From assembly GCA_963806395.1 (NCBI GenBank), contig CAWDYI010000020.1, positions 248,001 through 312,000 on the forward strand: 64,000 nt of DNA. Reading direction: 5' to 3'. A program made the position numbers and the translations under genes. Positions within the stretch are counted from its first letter, which is position 1; every line of letters starts with the position of its first letter. The DNA comes from DASSUW01 sp963806395. GTDB taxonomy: Bacteria; Actinomycetota; Thermoleophilia; Solirubrobacterales; Solirubrobacteraceae. Below are positions 14,483 through 23,205 of the stretch, in pieces. The notes under the pieces were generated by a model. It saw only the letters and a program-made list of their open reading frames with translations, did not search any database and had not been told where the DNA came from.

Positions 14483-16124
14483 CGGCGCCAGTGTACGAAC
14501 GGTCCCCGCCGCTCGATTCAATGGCGCTCGCGGCGTCCAGGCCCTCCGGCGGTTCCGCGCGCAGGCTCGCCGCGATCGCGAGCAGGACCCAGGTGAGCGG
14601 GTCCTCGAGGTACGCCGCGTACACGAGCGTGTGCACGAGCAGCGCGGCGTACGCGGCGGCGATGCCCACCCGTGCCACCGCGACGACACCCGGCCAGGGT
14701 GCGGACCCGACGGCGGCGCGCAACCCGCGGAACAGCAGTGCGAGCGAGACGGCGACGAGCGCCAGGTAGGCGACGAGGCCGATCACGCCCTGCTCGGCGG
14801 TCACGGTCAGCGGGATCGTGTGCGAGGCCGCCGCGACCTTGTCCGAGCTGACCCGCTCGCGCTCGCGGTATTGCTCCGTGAACGCGCCGGAGCCGTAGCC
14901 CCACAGCGGGCGGTCGCGGACCATCTCGAGCGCTCCCACGACCAGGTTCGCCCGCCCACTGGTGATCCGGTCGAGCTTCGCCTGGCTGCCGGTCTCGACG
15001 TTGAGCACGCTGGGGGCGAAGACCACGAGCGCGACCGCGACGACCCCGGCCGCGGCGGCGCCGGCCAGCACCGGCCACGGGCTCCAGCGCAGCGCCGCGA
15101 GCACCGCGAGGCCGAGCAGCAGGGCGGCGAAGCTCGACTGCGACAGCGAGAACACGAGCCCCGCCCACAGCAGGGCGAGCGCGCACGCGATCACGACCGC
15201 CTCGCGGCGCCTGCGCGTCCACAGCAGGACGGTCGCCAGCAGGACCATCGTCAGCGCCAGGTAGCGCCCGTAGATGTTGGGGTCGAAGAACAGCGAGTTG
15301 ACCCGGAAGTAGGGCAGCAGGTCATTCGCCTCGACCACCTTGGCGTTGGTGATCAGGAGGTGCCCGGTGGCGAACTCGACGCAGCCGATGGCGGCGAACA
15401 CGAGCGCCAGCACTACCGTCACGCCGAGGCTCGCGCGCAGCAGCGCCCGCGTCCAGCGGACCTCGAGCAGGAGCAGGAACAGGAGCGCGAACGGCACGTA
15501 GAACAGGCATACGTTCTTGAGCGCGGGCTCGACGTCGCTCGAGTACACCGACTGGGCGCCGTACACGACGAGCACGACCGCGAACGCGAGCTTCAGGCGC
15601 CACAGCAGCGGCGCCGGCGGTGCCTCCTCCTGATCCTCCTCGTCGTCGCGAGTGCGCAGCCAGCGCCACGCGTAGGCCAGCGTGCCGGCCGCGATCACCG
15701 CGTACAGGGGCAGCAGGAGATTCGCCGCAGAGCCGCTGACCGACACGGGGACGCGGAATGCGAGTGCGCCGACCGCCAGCAGCGGGAGCGCGTCCGGGCG
15801 CCGGTGCACGAGCCACGTCAGCACCACGACGGCGACGACCCCGGCAACGCCTGCGCCGGCGATCGCCGGACCGATCGTGGGCACGTGGAAGCGGCTCGCC
15901 AGCGTCGCGAGCGCGACCGCCGCGAGCGCCGGCGCCGCCAGCATCGCGATCGCGCGCCGCCGCCGGTCGCGCGCGACGATCGCCGCGGCGGTCGCCCCGG
16001 CCGTGGCAAGGATCGCCACGCCCTGGACGGGGGCGGCGACGGCGAGCAGGTCCAGCGACGCGGGCAACGCGGCGCCAACCCTAGCGGCGCCGCGGGCGGC
16101 CGACTCCGCGATGAACGTCCGCAC
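14469..16124 (-). CDS. O-antigen ligase/polymerase-like membrane protein
   Basis: This protein of about 551 residues has 12 or more hydrophobic segments. The motif SLFFDPNIYGRYLALTMVLL and the late extracytoplasmic loop with RPLWGYGSGAFTEQYRER...ASHTIPLTVTAEQGVIGL are typical of the Wzy/WaaL (O-antigen ligase-like, PF04932) family. The conserved His of the ligase loop is in SHTIPL. Such proteins polymerise or transfer lipid-linked glycans outside the membrane. The GTG at 16124 is the best start; the frame stays open further upstream without a good start signal. It is divergent from an ArnT/PMT-like transferase, both at the edge of the polymer locus. Confidence 0.8.
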   Translation of the reverse strand: MRTFIAESAARGAARVGAALPASLDLLAVAAPVQGVAILATAGATAAAIVARDRRRRAIAMLAAPALAAVALATLASRFHVPTIGPAIAGAGVAGVVAVVVLTWLVHRRPDALPLLAVGALAFRVPVSVSGSAANLLLPLYAVIAAGTLAYAWRWLRTRDDEEDQEEAPPAPLLWRLKLAFAVVLVVYGAQSVYSSDVEPALKNVCLFYVPFALLFLLLLEVRWTRALLRASLGVTVVLALVFAAIGCVEFATGHLLITNAKVVEANDLLPYFRVNSLFFDPNIYGRYLALTMVLLATVLLWTRRRREAVVIACALALLWAGLVFSLSQSSFAALLLGLAVLAALRWSPWPVLAGAAAAGVVAVALVVFAPSVLNVETGSQAKLDRITSGRANLVVGALEMVRDRPLWGYGSGAFTEQYRERERVSSDKVAAASHTIPLTVTAEQGVIGLVAYLALVAVSLALLFRGLRAAVGSAPWPGVVAVARVGIAAAYAALLVHTLVYAAYLEDPLTWVLLAIAASLRAEPPEGLDAASAIESSGGDRSYTGADVRA

Positions 16125-16191
16125 GATGCGTTTCCAAATCGTGACCAGCGGCGGTGGGAGGTCCGCCTCGACCGCTATCGTGGCCGAGCGG

Positions 16192-17685
16192 ATGGCCACC
16201 GTAACGCCCCCGAGGCCGGCGCCGGCGGCGACGACCCAGAGCACGCCCCCGTTGCAGCGGCAGCGGCGCCGGAACGTCCCGGCGCTCGCGGTCGCCGCGG
16301 TCACGTCTGTCGGCGTCGCGGTCGTGCTCGCACTCGTCTATGCCCCGTCGTACGTCAACTACGACGCGCAATGGGCGCTGCTGTGGGCGAGCGACCTGTG
16401 GCACGGCGTCACGCCCGAGTACACCGCGGACTTCGCGCCGACGCCGCATCCGCTGGCGACCGCGGCCAGCTCGCTCGCGCTCGTGTTCGGACACGAGGCC
16501 CACCTCGCGATCCTGTGGGTGAGCCTGCTGTCGTTCGGTGCGCTCGTGTACCTGACCTACCGGCTCGGCGAGGAGCTGTTCCATCCGTGGGTCGGCGTCG
16601 TCGCCGCGCTGGTCGTGCTCACCCGCCCCGCAATGGAGCGCGACGCGCTGATCGGCTATCAGGACATGCCGTTCGCGGTGCTCGTGATCGGCGCCGTGCT
16701 GCTCGAGGCGCGGCGGCCGCGTCGCGGAGTCGCGGTGCTCGCGCTGCTCACCGTCGCCGGGCTCCTGCGGCCGGAGGCGTGGGTTCTCGCCGGCCTGTAC
16801 TGGCTCTATCTGTGGCCGCCGGCCGCGCCGGCCGAGCGCGCGCGCACCGCCGCGCTGGTGCTCGCCGCGCCGCTGATCTGGGCCGCGAGCGACTGGATCG
16901 TGACCGGCGACCCGCTGCACTCGCTGCACGGGACGGCCGCGCTCGCAGAGGAGGCCGACCGGCGTCGCAGCCCCGAGCAGGTGCCGTATTGGACCGCCAA
17001 GTACTTCGGCTACGCGCTGCGCGAGCCGATGGTGCTCGGCGTGCCGATCGGGCTCGGATTCGCGTGGATCTACACGCGCCGCCGAGCGGCGCTGCCGGCG
17101 GCGATCGTCGTGGCGATGACGGCCGTGTTCGCGGCCGGGCCGCTGTTCGGCCTGCCCCTGATCCGCCGCTACGTCGAGACCCCCGCGGTACTGCTCACGC
17201 TCTTCTACGGCCTCGCCGTCTGCGGCTGGATGCTGCTGCCGGCGGGCCGCGCGCGCAGCCGCTGGATGGCGGTCGGCGGCCTCGCGGTGGCGCTGTCGGT
17301 CGCGTATGTGCCGTGGCACGTCGACAAGCTCCAGAGCGTCGACCGCCGGATCGAGGTCGACGGCCGGATGTACGCCCACCTCCAGGTCGCCGCCGAGGCG
17401 CCGGTCGTGCGCGCCGCGTTCGCGCGCTGCGCCCCGCTGACGGCCGCCGATCACCGTCCGATCCCGTTCGCGCGCTTCTGGCTCGACGGCGCCCCGGGGT
17501 CGGTTACGACGATCGAGAACGGGGCGAGCCCGATGGGGCGGATGCTCCTGCTGCCCCGCCGCAACCGGTCGACCGGCCGCGTCTACAAGCCGAGCACCTT
17601 CCCGCGCGTGAAGCCGCCCGACGGATTCCGGCAGATCTACCGCAACCCGTCATGGCGCATTTTTGCCGCGCCGGGCTGCGCGTAG
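16192..17685 (+). CDS. ArnT/PMT-like membrane glycosyltransferase
   Basis: This 497-residue integral membrane protein has about ten hydrophobic segments. After the first one comes YVNYDAQWALLWASDLWHG, in which the acidic residue matches the catalytic Asp of the first extracytoplasmic loop in GT39/GT83 enzymes, then TPHPLATAAS. A soluble C-terminal domain follows the last helix. These enzymes use polyprenyl-phosphate sugars as donors on the outer face of the membrane. The acceptor is unknown. The last 36 bases overlap the convergent methyltransferase gene. The ATG at 16192 is preferred; no clear ribosome-binding site is seen. Confidence 0.8.
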   Translation: MATVTPPRPAPAATTQSTPPLQRQRRRNVPALAVAAVTSVGVAVVLALVYAPSYVNYDAQWALLWASDLWHGVTPEYTADFAPTPHPLATAASSLALVFGHEAHLAILWVSLLSFGALVYLTYRLGEELFHPWVGVVAALVVLTRPAMERDALIGYQDMPFAVLVIGAVLLEARRPRRGVAVLALLTVAGLLRPEAWVLAGLYWLYLWPPAAPAERARTAALVLAAPLIWAASDWIVTGDPLHSLHGTAALAEEADRRRSPEQVPYWTAKYFGYALREPMVLGVPIGLGFAWIYTRRRAALPAAIVVAMTAVFAAGPLFGLPLIRRYVETPAVLLTLFYGLAVCGWMLLPAGRARSRWMAVGGLAVALSVAYVPWHVDKLQSVDRRIEVDGRMYAHLQVAAEAPVVRAAFARCAPLTAADHRPIPFARFWLDGAPGSVTTIENGASPMGRMLLLPRRNRSTGRVYKPSTFPRVKPPDGFRQIYRNPSWRIFAAPGCA

Positions 17686-18411
17686 CCGCCGCAGCGCCCT
17701 TTCAGCCAGCGTCGGCCCGGCCTGCGGGGCGCGCCGCGAGGTCAGCTGGCTGAGCAGGTCGAGCTTGGAGTACCTGCCGGTGAGGTCGACGAACTCGAAG
17801 TCGAGGTCGGCTCGCTTCTCGATCAGGAACTGCCGGTGCGGCAGCCCGTAGATGCGCGATCCGACGGCCTCGGCGAAGTGGACGGCGAACGGGAACACGA
17901 GCGTCGGCTCGAACTGCTCGCCGTGCTGCCAGATCGATCGAGAGAAGTCGTCGCCGCCGATGAACCCGCCGTCGCGGACCTTCGGGTAGACGCGAACCAG
18001 GTCCACGGTGATGCCGCGCAGCGTGTGGTCGCCGTCGACGTAGGCGAAGTCCAGGCTGCCGTCGGGGATCTCGTCGATCACCTCGGTCGTGCGCCCGCGC
18101 AGCACCACACGGCGCGCCTCGTGTGCGCGGGTGCTGTCCATCGCCTGCTCGAAGATCCGCTCGAACGCCGCGTCGTCGCGGTTGGCGGGCTTGTTCCAGC
18201 CGTCCAGATGGCGCCACGGGTCGACCATGTAGTAGGCGTCGACGCTCGGGCAGTTCGCGAGCAGGTGGGCGGCGAACGCCCCGCGGTAGACGCCGATCTC
18301 GGCGACCGTACGGGCACCGACGCGGTCGAGCAGGGAGGCCCACAGCTCCAGCCGGGTCTCGGCCTCCGCCGCGACCGCCTGGACGAGGGTGACGTTGGCG
18401 GTGCCGGTCAT
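17650..18411 (-). CDS. Class I SAM-dependent methyltransferase
   Basis: This 253-residue protein has a SAM-binding motif AEIGVYRGAFAAHLL (about residues 36-50), DAYYMVDPWRH as motif II and DFAYVDGDHTLRGITVDL in the region of motif IV, as in the Methyltransf_24 group that modifies small molecules or sugars. It probably methylates a sugar of the surface polymer. Its ATG overlaps the stop of the upstream sulfotransferase gene (TGATG), so both are on one transcript. The C-terminus is basic (RRLRAARRGK). Confidence 0.85.
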   Translation of the reverse strand: MTGTANVTLVQAVAAEAETRLELWASLLDRVGARTVAEIGVYRGAFAAHLLANCPSVDAYYMVDPWRHLDGWNKPANRDDAAFERIFEQAMDSTRAHEARRVVLRGRTTEVIDEIPDGSLDFAYVDGDHTLRGITVDLVRVYPKVRDGGFIGGDDFSRSIWQHGEQFEPTLVFPFAVHFAEAVGSRIYGLPHRQFLIEKRADLDFEFVDLTGRYSKLDLLSQLTSRRAPQAGPTLAERALRRLRAARRGKNAP

Positions 18412-19226
18412 CAGAACGGAAGGTGGCGACGAAGCGCGGGTGGTGGCGCGGGCAGGACCGCCGGGATGCCGCGCAGCCGCCGAGCGCGGCGGCGCAGGCG
18501 GTCGGCGCCGGCCGGCGGTTCCGGGCCGGCATCCCAACCGTGCCACGCGCGCAGCTGGTCGCAGTAGTTCACGAGCCGGTAGTCGCGGCCGTACCAGTCC
18601 CGCAGCGCACTGACGGCGTCGTCGTCGAGCGTGCTGTCCAGCGACGCGTCGCGACGATGCGACCGCACCGGATCCGACGGAAGCTCGGCCTCGCGCGGCA
18701 GCGCCAGCACGGACTTGAGCTGCTCCCAGTCGCTGCTGAGCGTCTCCTGCCTGGCGATGAAGAGGATCTGGCCGAGCCGCGCCCGCAGCTGCCGCGGCGT
18801 GCCGATGTTCTTGTCCATGAACCCGAGATGGCGGATGTGGCGCATCGCCGACTGCGCGAGACCGCGTTCGCCGGCGTCGTCGCCCGCCAGCGCCGTGGCC
18901 AGCTTCTGCGGCGTCGGGAATGCCTCGAACGCCTCGCGTTCCGCCTCGGTCCACTCGAAGTAGTACCGCGGCTGGCCTTTGGTCAGGCGGCTGTAGAAGC
19001 CGCTGAGGAAGCGGGCGATCGGGTCGCGCACACAGAAGAAGACGTGGTCCCCGGGCGGCACCTCCGTCATCGTGAAGTTGTGGTTGTGCAGCCGGATCCG
19101 GCCGAACGGCGTCTCGGGCACGCGGTCCGCTCGCTCCTCATTCCAGTACGCGAGGCGGCGGTTCGTCAGCGCCCGCTTGATCGCGGTTCCACCTGTCTTG
19201 CCGACATGGACGAAGTGCACCGTCAC
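18411..19226 (-). CDS. Sulfotransferase family protein (carbohydrate type)
   Basis: This 271-residue protein begins MTVHFVHVGKTGGTAIKRAL, the 5-prime phosphosulfate-binding loop of Sulfotransfer_2 proteins, and has VRDPIARFLSGFYSRL (about residues 67-82), the 3-prime phosphate-binding motif. The family transfers sulfate from PAPS to carbohydrates. The C-terminal 40 residues are Arg- and Pro-rich. It lies between the sulfatase and the methyltransferase genes and is one of three sulfotransferases in the locus, which points to sulfated glycans. Confidence 0.85.
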   Translation of the reverse strand: MTVHFVHVGKTGGTAIKRALTNRRLAYWNEERADRVPETPFGRIRLHNHNFTMTEVPPGDHVFFCVRDPIARFLSGFYSRLTKGQPRYYFEWTEAEREAFEAFPTPQKLATALAGDDAGERGLAQSAMRHIRHLGFMDKNIGTPRQLRARLGQILFIARQETLSSDWEQLKSVLALPREAELPSDPVRSHRRDASLDSTLDDDAVSALRDWYGRDYRLVNYCDQLRAWHGWDAGPEPPAGADRLRRRARRLRGIPAVLPAPPPALRRHLPF

Positions 19227-19242
19227 GTCTCACCTCCGGCGG

Positions 19243-20643
19243 TCAGCGGGTCGCCTCGACGGTCTTGCGGAGGTATCCGCGTACGTCGTGCTCGATCTCG
19301 TCGTAGTCCGGCAACGCCGCGAGGTTGTGGATCTCGGAGGGGTCCGCGCGCAGATCGAAGAGAAGGTAGACCTCGCCGGCACGGTTGAGCGCGAGCTTCC
19401 AATCCGCGGTCGCGACCATCTGCTCCCGGCGCAGCTCCGACAGCGCAACCTCCCGGTGCGGCCGTGAGAGGTCGTCGAGCACTCCCGTGACGCTGCGGGC
19501 CAGGCTGCCCTGGGCAGGACGGGCGCCGGCGAGGTCGACCAGCGTCGCGCCGACGTCCATCAGCTCCACCATCGCGTCCGACACGCCCCCGGCGGTGCCG
19601 CGCTGCAGATGCGCCGGCGAGCGCACGATGAACGGGATGCGCGTCGCCGAGCCCAGGAAGTTCTGCTTGTAGAGCAGGCCGTGGTCGCCGTTCAGCTCGC
19701 CGTGGTCGGACACGAACGCGACGACCGTGCGGTCGAGCTCGCCTCGCTCCGCGACCGCCTGCAGCACGTCGCCGATCTGATCGTCGATCAGCGTCACGTT
19801 GCCGGCGTAGTCCGCGCGCAGCTGCGCCACCTCGCCAGGCTCGAACGCGATCCGGCGGTTCGCGAACCGCTTGTCCAGCAACCCGCGCGGGCGTTCGCGG
19901 TCGTCGTCGTGCGCCGGTATCGGCTCCGGCATCGCCGCCGGGTCATAGCGGCTCGCGTACGGCTCCGGCACGTCCCACGGCTCGTGCGGGCCGCCGAAGC
20001 TCACCCAGCAGAACCACGGCTTGCTGTCCTGATAGTCGCGCAGGTACGCCGCTGCCTGCCGGCCCACGTACACGTCCGCGTACAGCTCGAGCGGCAGCGG
20101 CGACGGGCGCACGACCCACGGCTTGTTCTCGTACCGATCGCGCAGGTCGCTCCGGTACGCGTCGTACACGCCGGCCGCCTCCCAGAGATCCGTGAGGTTC
20201 GAGCGGCAGGCCGCGGCCGCGCGCGGGCCGGCGATCTCGTCCACGTGCTCCAGCCCGGCCGCCCGGATCAGATCCGCACGGTCGCGCAGGTCGCCGGTGT
20301 GCGGGTGCAGATGCGTCTTGCCGAACACGCTCGTGCTGTAGCCGGCGTCACGGATCGCGCGCATCCACGTCGGCGCCTCCGGCGACAGCGTGTGCGACTT
20401 CTTGCTCCACACGCCGGTGTTGTGCGGGTACAGCCCCCTGGCCAGGCTCACCCGCGCCGGCACGCACACGGGCGAGTTCGTGTACGCGTTCGTGAACCGC
20501 ACCCCCTCCGCGGCGAGCCGGTCGATGTTGGGTGTCTGCACCCAGCCGCCGGAGCATCCCAGCGCGTCCCACCGCTGCTGGTCGGTCATCAGCAGCAGGA
20601 TGTTCGGGCCGGGCTCGTCGCCGTTTCGTCGCAGCGAACGCAT
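19243..20643 (-). CDS. Sulfatase (type I, Cys-type)
   Basis: This protein of about 466 residues starts its conserved part with PNILLLMTDQQRWDALGC, containing the first metal-binding Asp. It then has the sulfatase signature SPVCVPARVSLARGLYPHNTG, with the C-x-P-x-R core in which Cys is converted to formylglycine. FVSDHGELNGDHGLLYKQNF gives the second set of metal ligands. No formylglycine-generating enzyme is in the window. The ATG at 20643 is chosen; a TTG at 20661 would add six residues. It stands just downstream of the ABC exporter ATPase gene and may trim or remodel sulfate esters on the surface polymer. Confidence 0.9.
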   Translation of the reverse strand: MRSLRRNGDEPGPNILLLMTDQQRWDALGCSGGWVQTPNIDRLAAEGVRFTNAYTNSPVCVPARVSLARGLYPHNTGVWSKKSHTLSPEAPTWMRAIRDAGYSTSVFGKTHLHPHTGDLRDRADLIRAAGLEHVDEIAGPRAAAACRSNLTDLWEAAGVYDAYRSDLRDRYENKPWVVRPSPLPLELYADVYVGRQAAAYLRDYQDSKPWFCWVSFGGPHEPWDVPEPYASRYDPAAMPEPIPAHDDDRERPRGLLDKRFANRRIAFEPGEVAQLRADYAGNVTLIDDQIGDVLQAVAERGELDRTVVAFVSDHGELNGDHGLLYKQNFLGSATRIPFIVRSPAHLQRGTAGGVSDAMVELMDVGATLVDLAGARPAQGSLARSVTGVLDDLSRPHREVALSELRREQMVATADWKLALNRAGEVYLLFDLRADPSEIHNLAALPDYDEIEHDVRGYLRKTVEATR

Positions 20644-20661
20644 GCGCGGCAGACGCCGCAA

Positions 20662-21465
20662 CTAGACGTCCTCCATGGTCATCGCGTCCGGTTCCTCCTC
20701 CGCGTCGCGGACGCCGAGGAACTCCGTGTAGGCCTCCACCACCGCGGTCGGCTCGTCCCACATGCGCATCTGGCCCTTGTCGAGCCAGATCGCCTGATCG
20801 CACAGCTGTTCGATCGTGCCGAGCGCGTGGCTGACGAGCAGGATCGTCCGGGCTTCGCCGCACAGCTCGCGCATCCGCCGCGACGACTTGCGCCGAAACC
20901 GCGCATCGCCGACCGACATCGCCTCGTCGATGATCAGGATGTCGGGGTGCATGGTCACGGCGACCGCGAACGCGAGCCGCCCGTACATGCCGGACGAGTA
21001 CGTCCGCATCGGCATGTCCATGAACTCCTCGAGCTCCGCGAAGTCGACGATCTCGTCGTACTTCTCGGCCAGTTCGCTACGTGTCAGCCCGGCGGCGAGG
21101 CCGCCCAGCACGACGTTCTGGCGACCGGTGAGCCGCCGGTTGAAGCCGACGCCCAGTGACAGCAGCGTGCTGACGCGCCCGTCGACCTCGATCCGCCCGC
21201 GGGTCGGCGGCAGGATGCCGGCGACGCTCCGCATGAGCGTCGACTTGCCGGCCCCGTTGGCGCCCACGACGCCCATCACCTTGCCCTGGGGGACGGAGAA
21301 CGACACGTCCCTGAGGGCCTCGATCTCACGGATCACCCGTTCGCGGCGGCCCAGGCGCATCAGCGTGCTCTTGAGCGTGGGCGCGCGCTCGAGCGACGTC
21401 CGGTACGTCACCGACACGTTCTCGACGCGGATCCGCGGGCGGCTAGAGACGGACAGCGAACTCAC
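20662..21465 (-). CDS. Polysaccharide/teichoic acid ABC exporter, ATP-binding protein (TagH/Wzt-like)
   Basis: This 267-residue ATPase has Walker A GVVGANGAGKSTLMR, the signature region YSSGMYGRLAFAVAVT and Walker B ILIIDEAMSVGDARF, with switch His in VSHALGTIEQL. The early VTYRTSLERAPTLKSTLMRLGRRE and MSVGDARF are typical of polysaccharide exporters of the TagH/Wzt group. There is no long C-terminal carbohydrate-binding domain. The GTG start lies inside the end of the permease gene. With that permease it should flip a lipid-linked polymer across the membrane. Confidence 0.92.
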   Translation of the reverse strand: MSSLSVSSRPRIRVENVSVTYRTSLERAPTLKSTLMRLGRRERVIREIEALRDVSFSVPQGKVMGVVGANGAGKSTLMRSVAGILPPTRGRIEVDGRVSTLLSLGVGFNRRLTGRQNVVLGGLAAGLTRSELAEKYDEIVDFAELEEFMDMPMRTYSSGMYGRLAFAVAVTMHPDILIIDEAMSVGDARFRRKSSRRMRELCGEARTILLVSHALGTIEQLCDQAIWLDKGQMRMWDEPTAVVEAYTEFLGVRDAEEEPDAMTMEDV

Positions 21466-22330
21466 GCTCCCGGGAGATGAAGAAGAGCGCGCCGAGCACG
21501 AACAGCGAGAACGCCCAGGCGGCGCCGAGCGCGAGGTCCGTGCCCTGCGGCGCGCGCCCGAAGTCGATGATGTCGCTCCACGCGGTCAGCAGCGGGGCGA
21601 GCGGGTTCAGGATCAGCAGGAACTCGTAGCGCTCCGGCACGCGCGACGCGAAGTAGAGGATCGGCGAGGCGTACAGCCACATCCGCAGCGCGTACTGGAG
21701 GAAGTTCTTGAGGTCGCGGAAGTAGACCTGGCCGGCGGCCACGAGCATCGCCAGGCCGGCGGTCAGCACGACGAACAGCCCGAAGACCGGGAGCAGCCAC
21801 AGCAGGTGAGGCCCGAACGGCAGCGAGGCGATGATCGCGGCAGGGATGAAGATCACGACAGTCGGCAGGAAGCGCTTGAACGCCACGATCACGGACGCGG
21901 TCGGCAGCAGGATGCGTGGGAACGCCGTGTTGAGGATCAGCCGGCCACCGCCGGTGACCGACCGGACGGCCTGGCGGATCGCGTCGGTCACGAAGTGGAA
22001 GACGAACAGGCACGCCATCAGGTGGGCGAAGAACGAGATGCCGCCCGTCCGCAGGCCGATGATGTCGACCAGCAGGTAGTACACGCACGCCAGCAGCAGC
22101 GGGTTAAGGACGAGCCAGAGCTGGCCGACAACCGTGTCGTAGTGCTGCGCGCGCAGGCTGGTGCGCGCCATCTCGAACGCGAACTCGCGCCGGCGCCACA
22201 CCTCGCGCACGTACGGCCGCAGCGGCGGCAGGCCGATCGAGTGCGGCTCGTAGACGTGACGGACGGCGTTGAACTCGTCCGTGCGCGTGGGCTCGGCGGC
22301 AGCGTCCGGATCGGTGACAGGGGCGGTCAT
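21443..22330 (-). CDS. Polysaccharide/teichoic acid ABC exporter, permease (TagG/Wzm-like)
   Basis: This 295-residue ABC2-type permease has a cytoplasmic N-terminal part with EFAFEMARTSLRAQHYDTVVGQLW, the amphipathic entry helix of the TagG/Wzm family. Six hydrophobic segments follow, including FFAHLMACLFVFHFVTDAI and YALRMWLYASPILYFASRV. It overlaps its ATPase partner by 23 bp. The ATG at 22330 follows the stop of the GT2 gene closely. The pair marks ABC-dependent export of the glycopolymer made by this locus. Confidence 0.92.
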   Translation of the reverse strand: MTAPVTDPDAAAEPTRTDEFNAVRHVYEPHSIGLPPLRPYVREVWRRREFAFEMARTSLRAQHYDTVVGQLWLVLNPLLLACVYYLLVDIIGLRTGGISFFAHLMACLFVFHFVTDAIRQAVRSVTGGGRLILNTAFPRILLPTASVIVAFKRFLPTVVIFIPAAIIASLPFGPHLLWLLPVFGLFVVLTAGLAMLVAAGQVYFRDLKNFLQYALRMWLYASPILYFASRVPERYEFLLILNPLAPLLTAWSDIIDFGRAPQGTDLALGAAWAFSLFVLGALFFISREREFAVRL

Positions 22331-22350
22331 CGGCAGGGAGAGGCTAGCTA

Positions 22351-23205
22351 CTACAACAGCGGAGGCCGCCCGGCTCGGGCCATTCGCCACAGCGTCCGGG
22401 CCTGCAGCGTCCGGCGTTCCCCGCATGGGCCACGCAGCCCGTCGCGATAGCCGCGCAGCGCGGCGCGGGCGCGTTGGCGCGAGCGCAGCACCGGCAGCGT
22501 GCGCAGTGCGAATCCGGCGACGTACAGCGCGCCGATCGGCAGCGGCAGATGGCGGCGCGCCAGCCAGACGCGATTGCGCGCCCCGTAATAAGCCGAGGAG
22601 TCGTGCGGCGCGGTGGCGTAGGCGGCATGAAGCACCGCGATGTCGCCCGCGTAGTGCACGCGCCGGCCGGCGTCCATCACCCGCCATGCGAGGTCGATCC
22701 CCTCGTGGGCGCGGTGGAACTGCTCCGGCCAGCCGCCGACCTCGTCGAACAGCGCGCGCCGGATCGCCACCGCGCCCTCCCACACGGCGGTCACGTCACT
22801 CGACCGCCCGCGGTCGCCGACGCGCAGGCGCGGAACCCAGTCGCGCGGCGGCCGCCCACCGTCGGCGGCGTCGACGCGCAGCTGCAGCAGCCCGAGCATG
22901 GGGTCGGCGGCGAATCGCTCGGCCACGCGCGCGAGCGCGCCGGGCTCCGCGAGGCGCGCGTCGTCGTCGAGGAAGAACAGCAGCTCGCCCGCGACGGCGG
23001 GCACGCCGGCGTTGCGGCCCGCCGGGATCCCGCGATCCTCCGCGAGCGACACCGCGTGCACGCCCTCAGGCAACCCGGCCGGTTCCCAGCCGTTGCCGAC
23101 CACCGCCACGTCGAGCAGCACGCCGCGCTGGGCCGCCAGCGCGTCGAGGGCGGCCGCGAGCTCGGCCGGCCGCCGGCCCTGCGTGAGCACCACGCAGCCG
23201 ATCAT
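22351..23205 (-). CDS. Family 2 glycosyltransferase
   Basis: This 284-residue protein starts MIGCVVLTQGRRPAELAAAL and has the GT-A fold motif AEDRGIPAGRNAGV, then LLFFLDDDARLAEP (DxD-type nucleotide-sugar site, about residues 76-89) and the acceptor region GAVAIRRALFDEVGGWPEQFHRAHEGIDLAWR. The C-terminal third is basic. It overlaps the end of the CDP-alcohol phosphotransferase gene by 4 bp. The sugar transferred is not known. Confidence 0.88.
   Translation of the reverse strand: MIGCVVLTQGRRPAELAAALDALAAQRGVLLDVAVVGNGWEPAGLPEGVHAVSLAEDRGIPAGRNAGVPAVAGELLFFLDDDARLAEPGALARVAERFAADPMLGLLQLRVDAADGGRPPRDWVPRLRVGDRGRSSDVTAVWEGAVAIRRALFDEVGGWPEQFHRAHEGIDLAWRVMDAGRRVHYAGDIAVLHAAYATAPHDSSAYYGARNRVWLARRHLPLPIGALYVAGFALRTLPVLRSRQRARAALRGYRDGLRGPCGERRTLQARTLWRMARAGRPPLL

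Noticed and set aside
14280..17753. Very long plus-strand open frame (over 1,100 codons)
   Set aside because: It runs opposite the O-antigen-ligase-like gene and out of frame through the ArnT-like gene. The sequence is Arg/Gln/Ala-rich without motifs, a by-product of high G+C.
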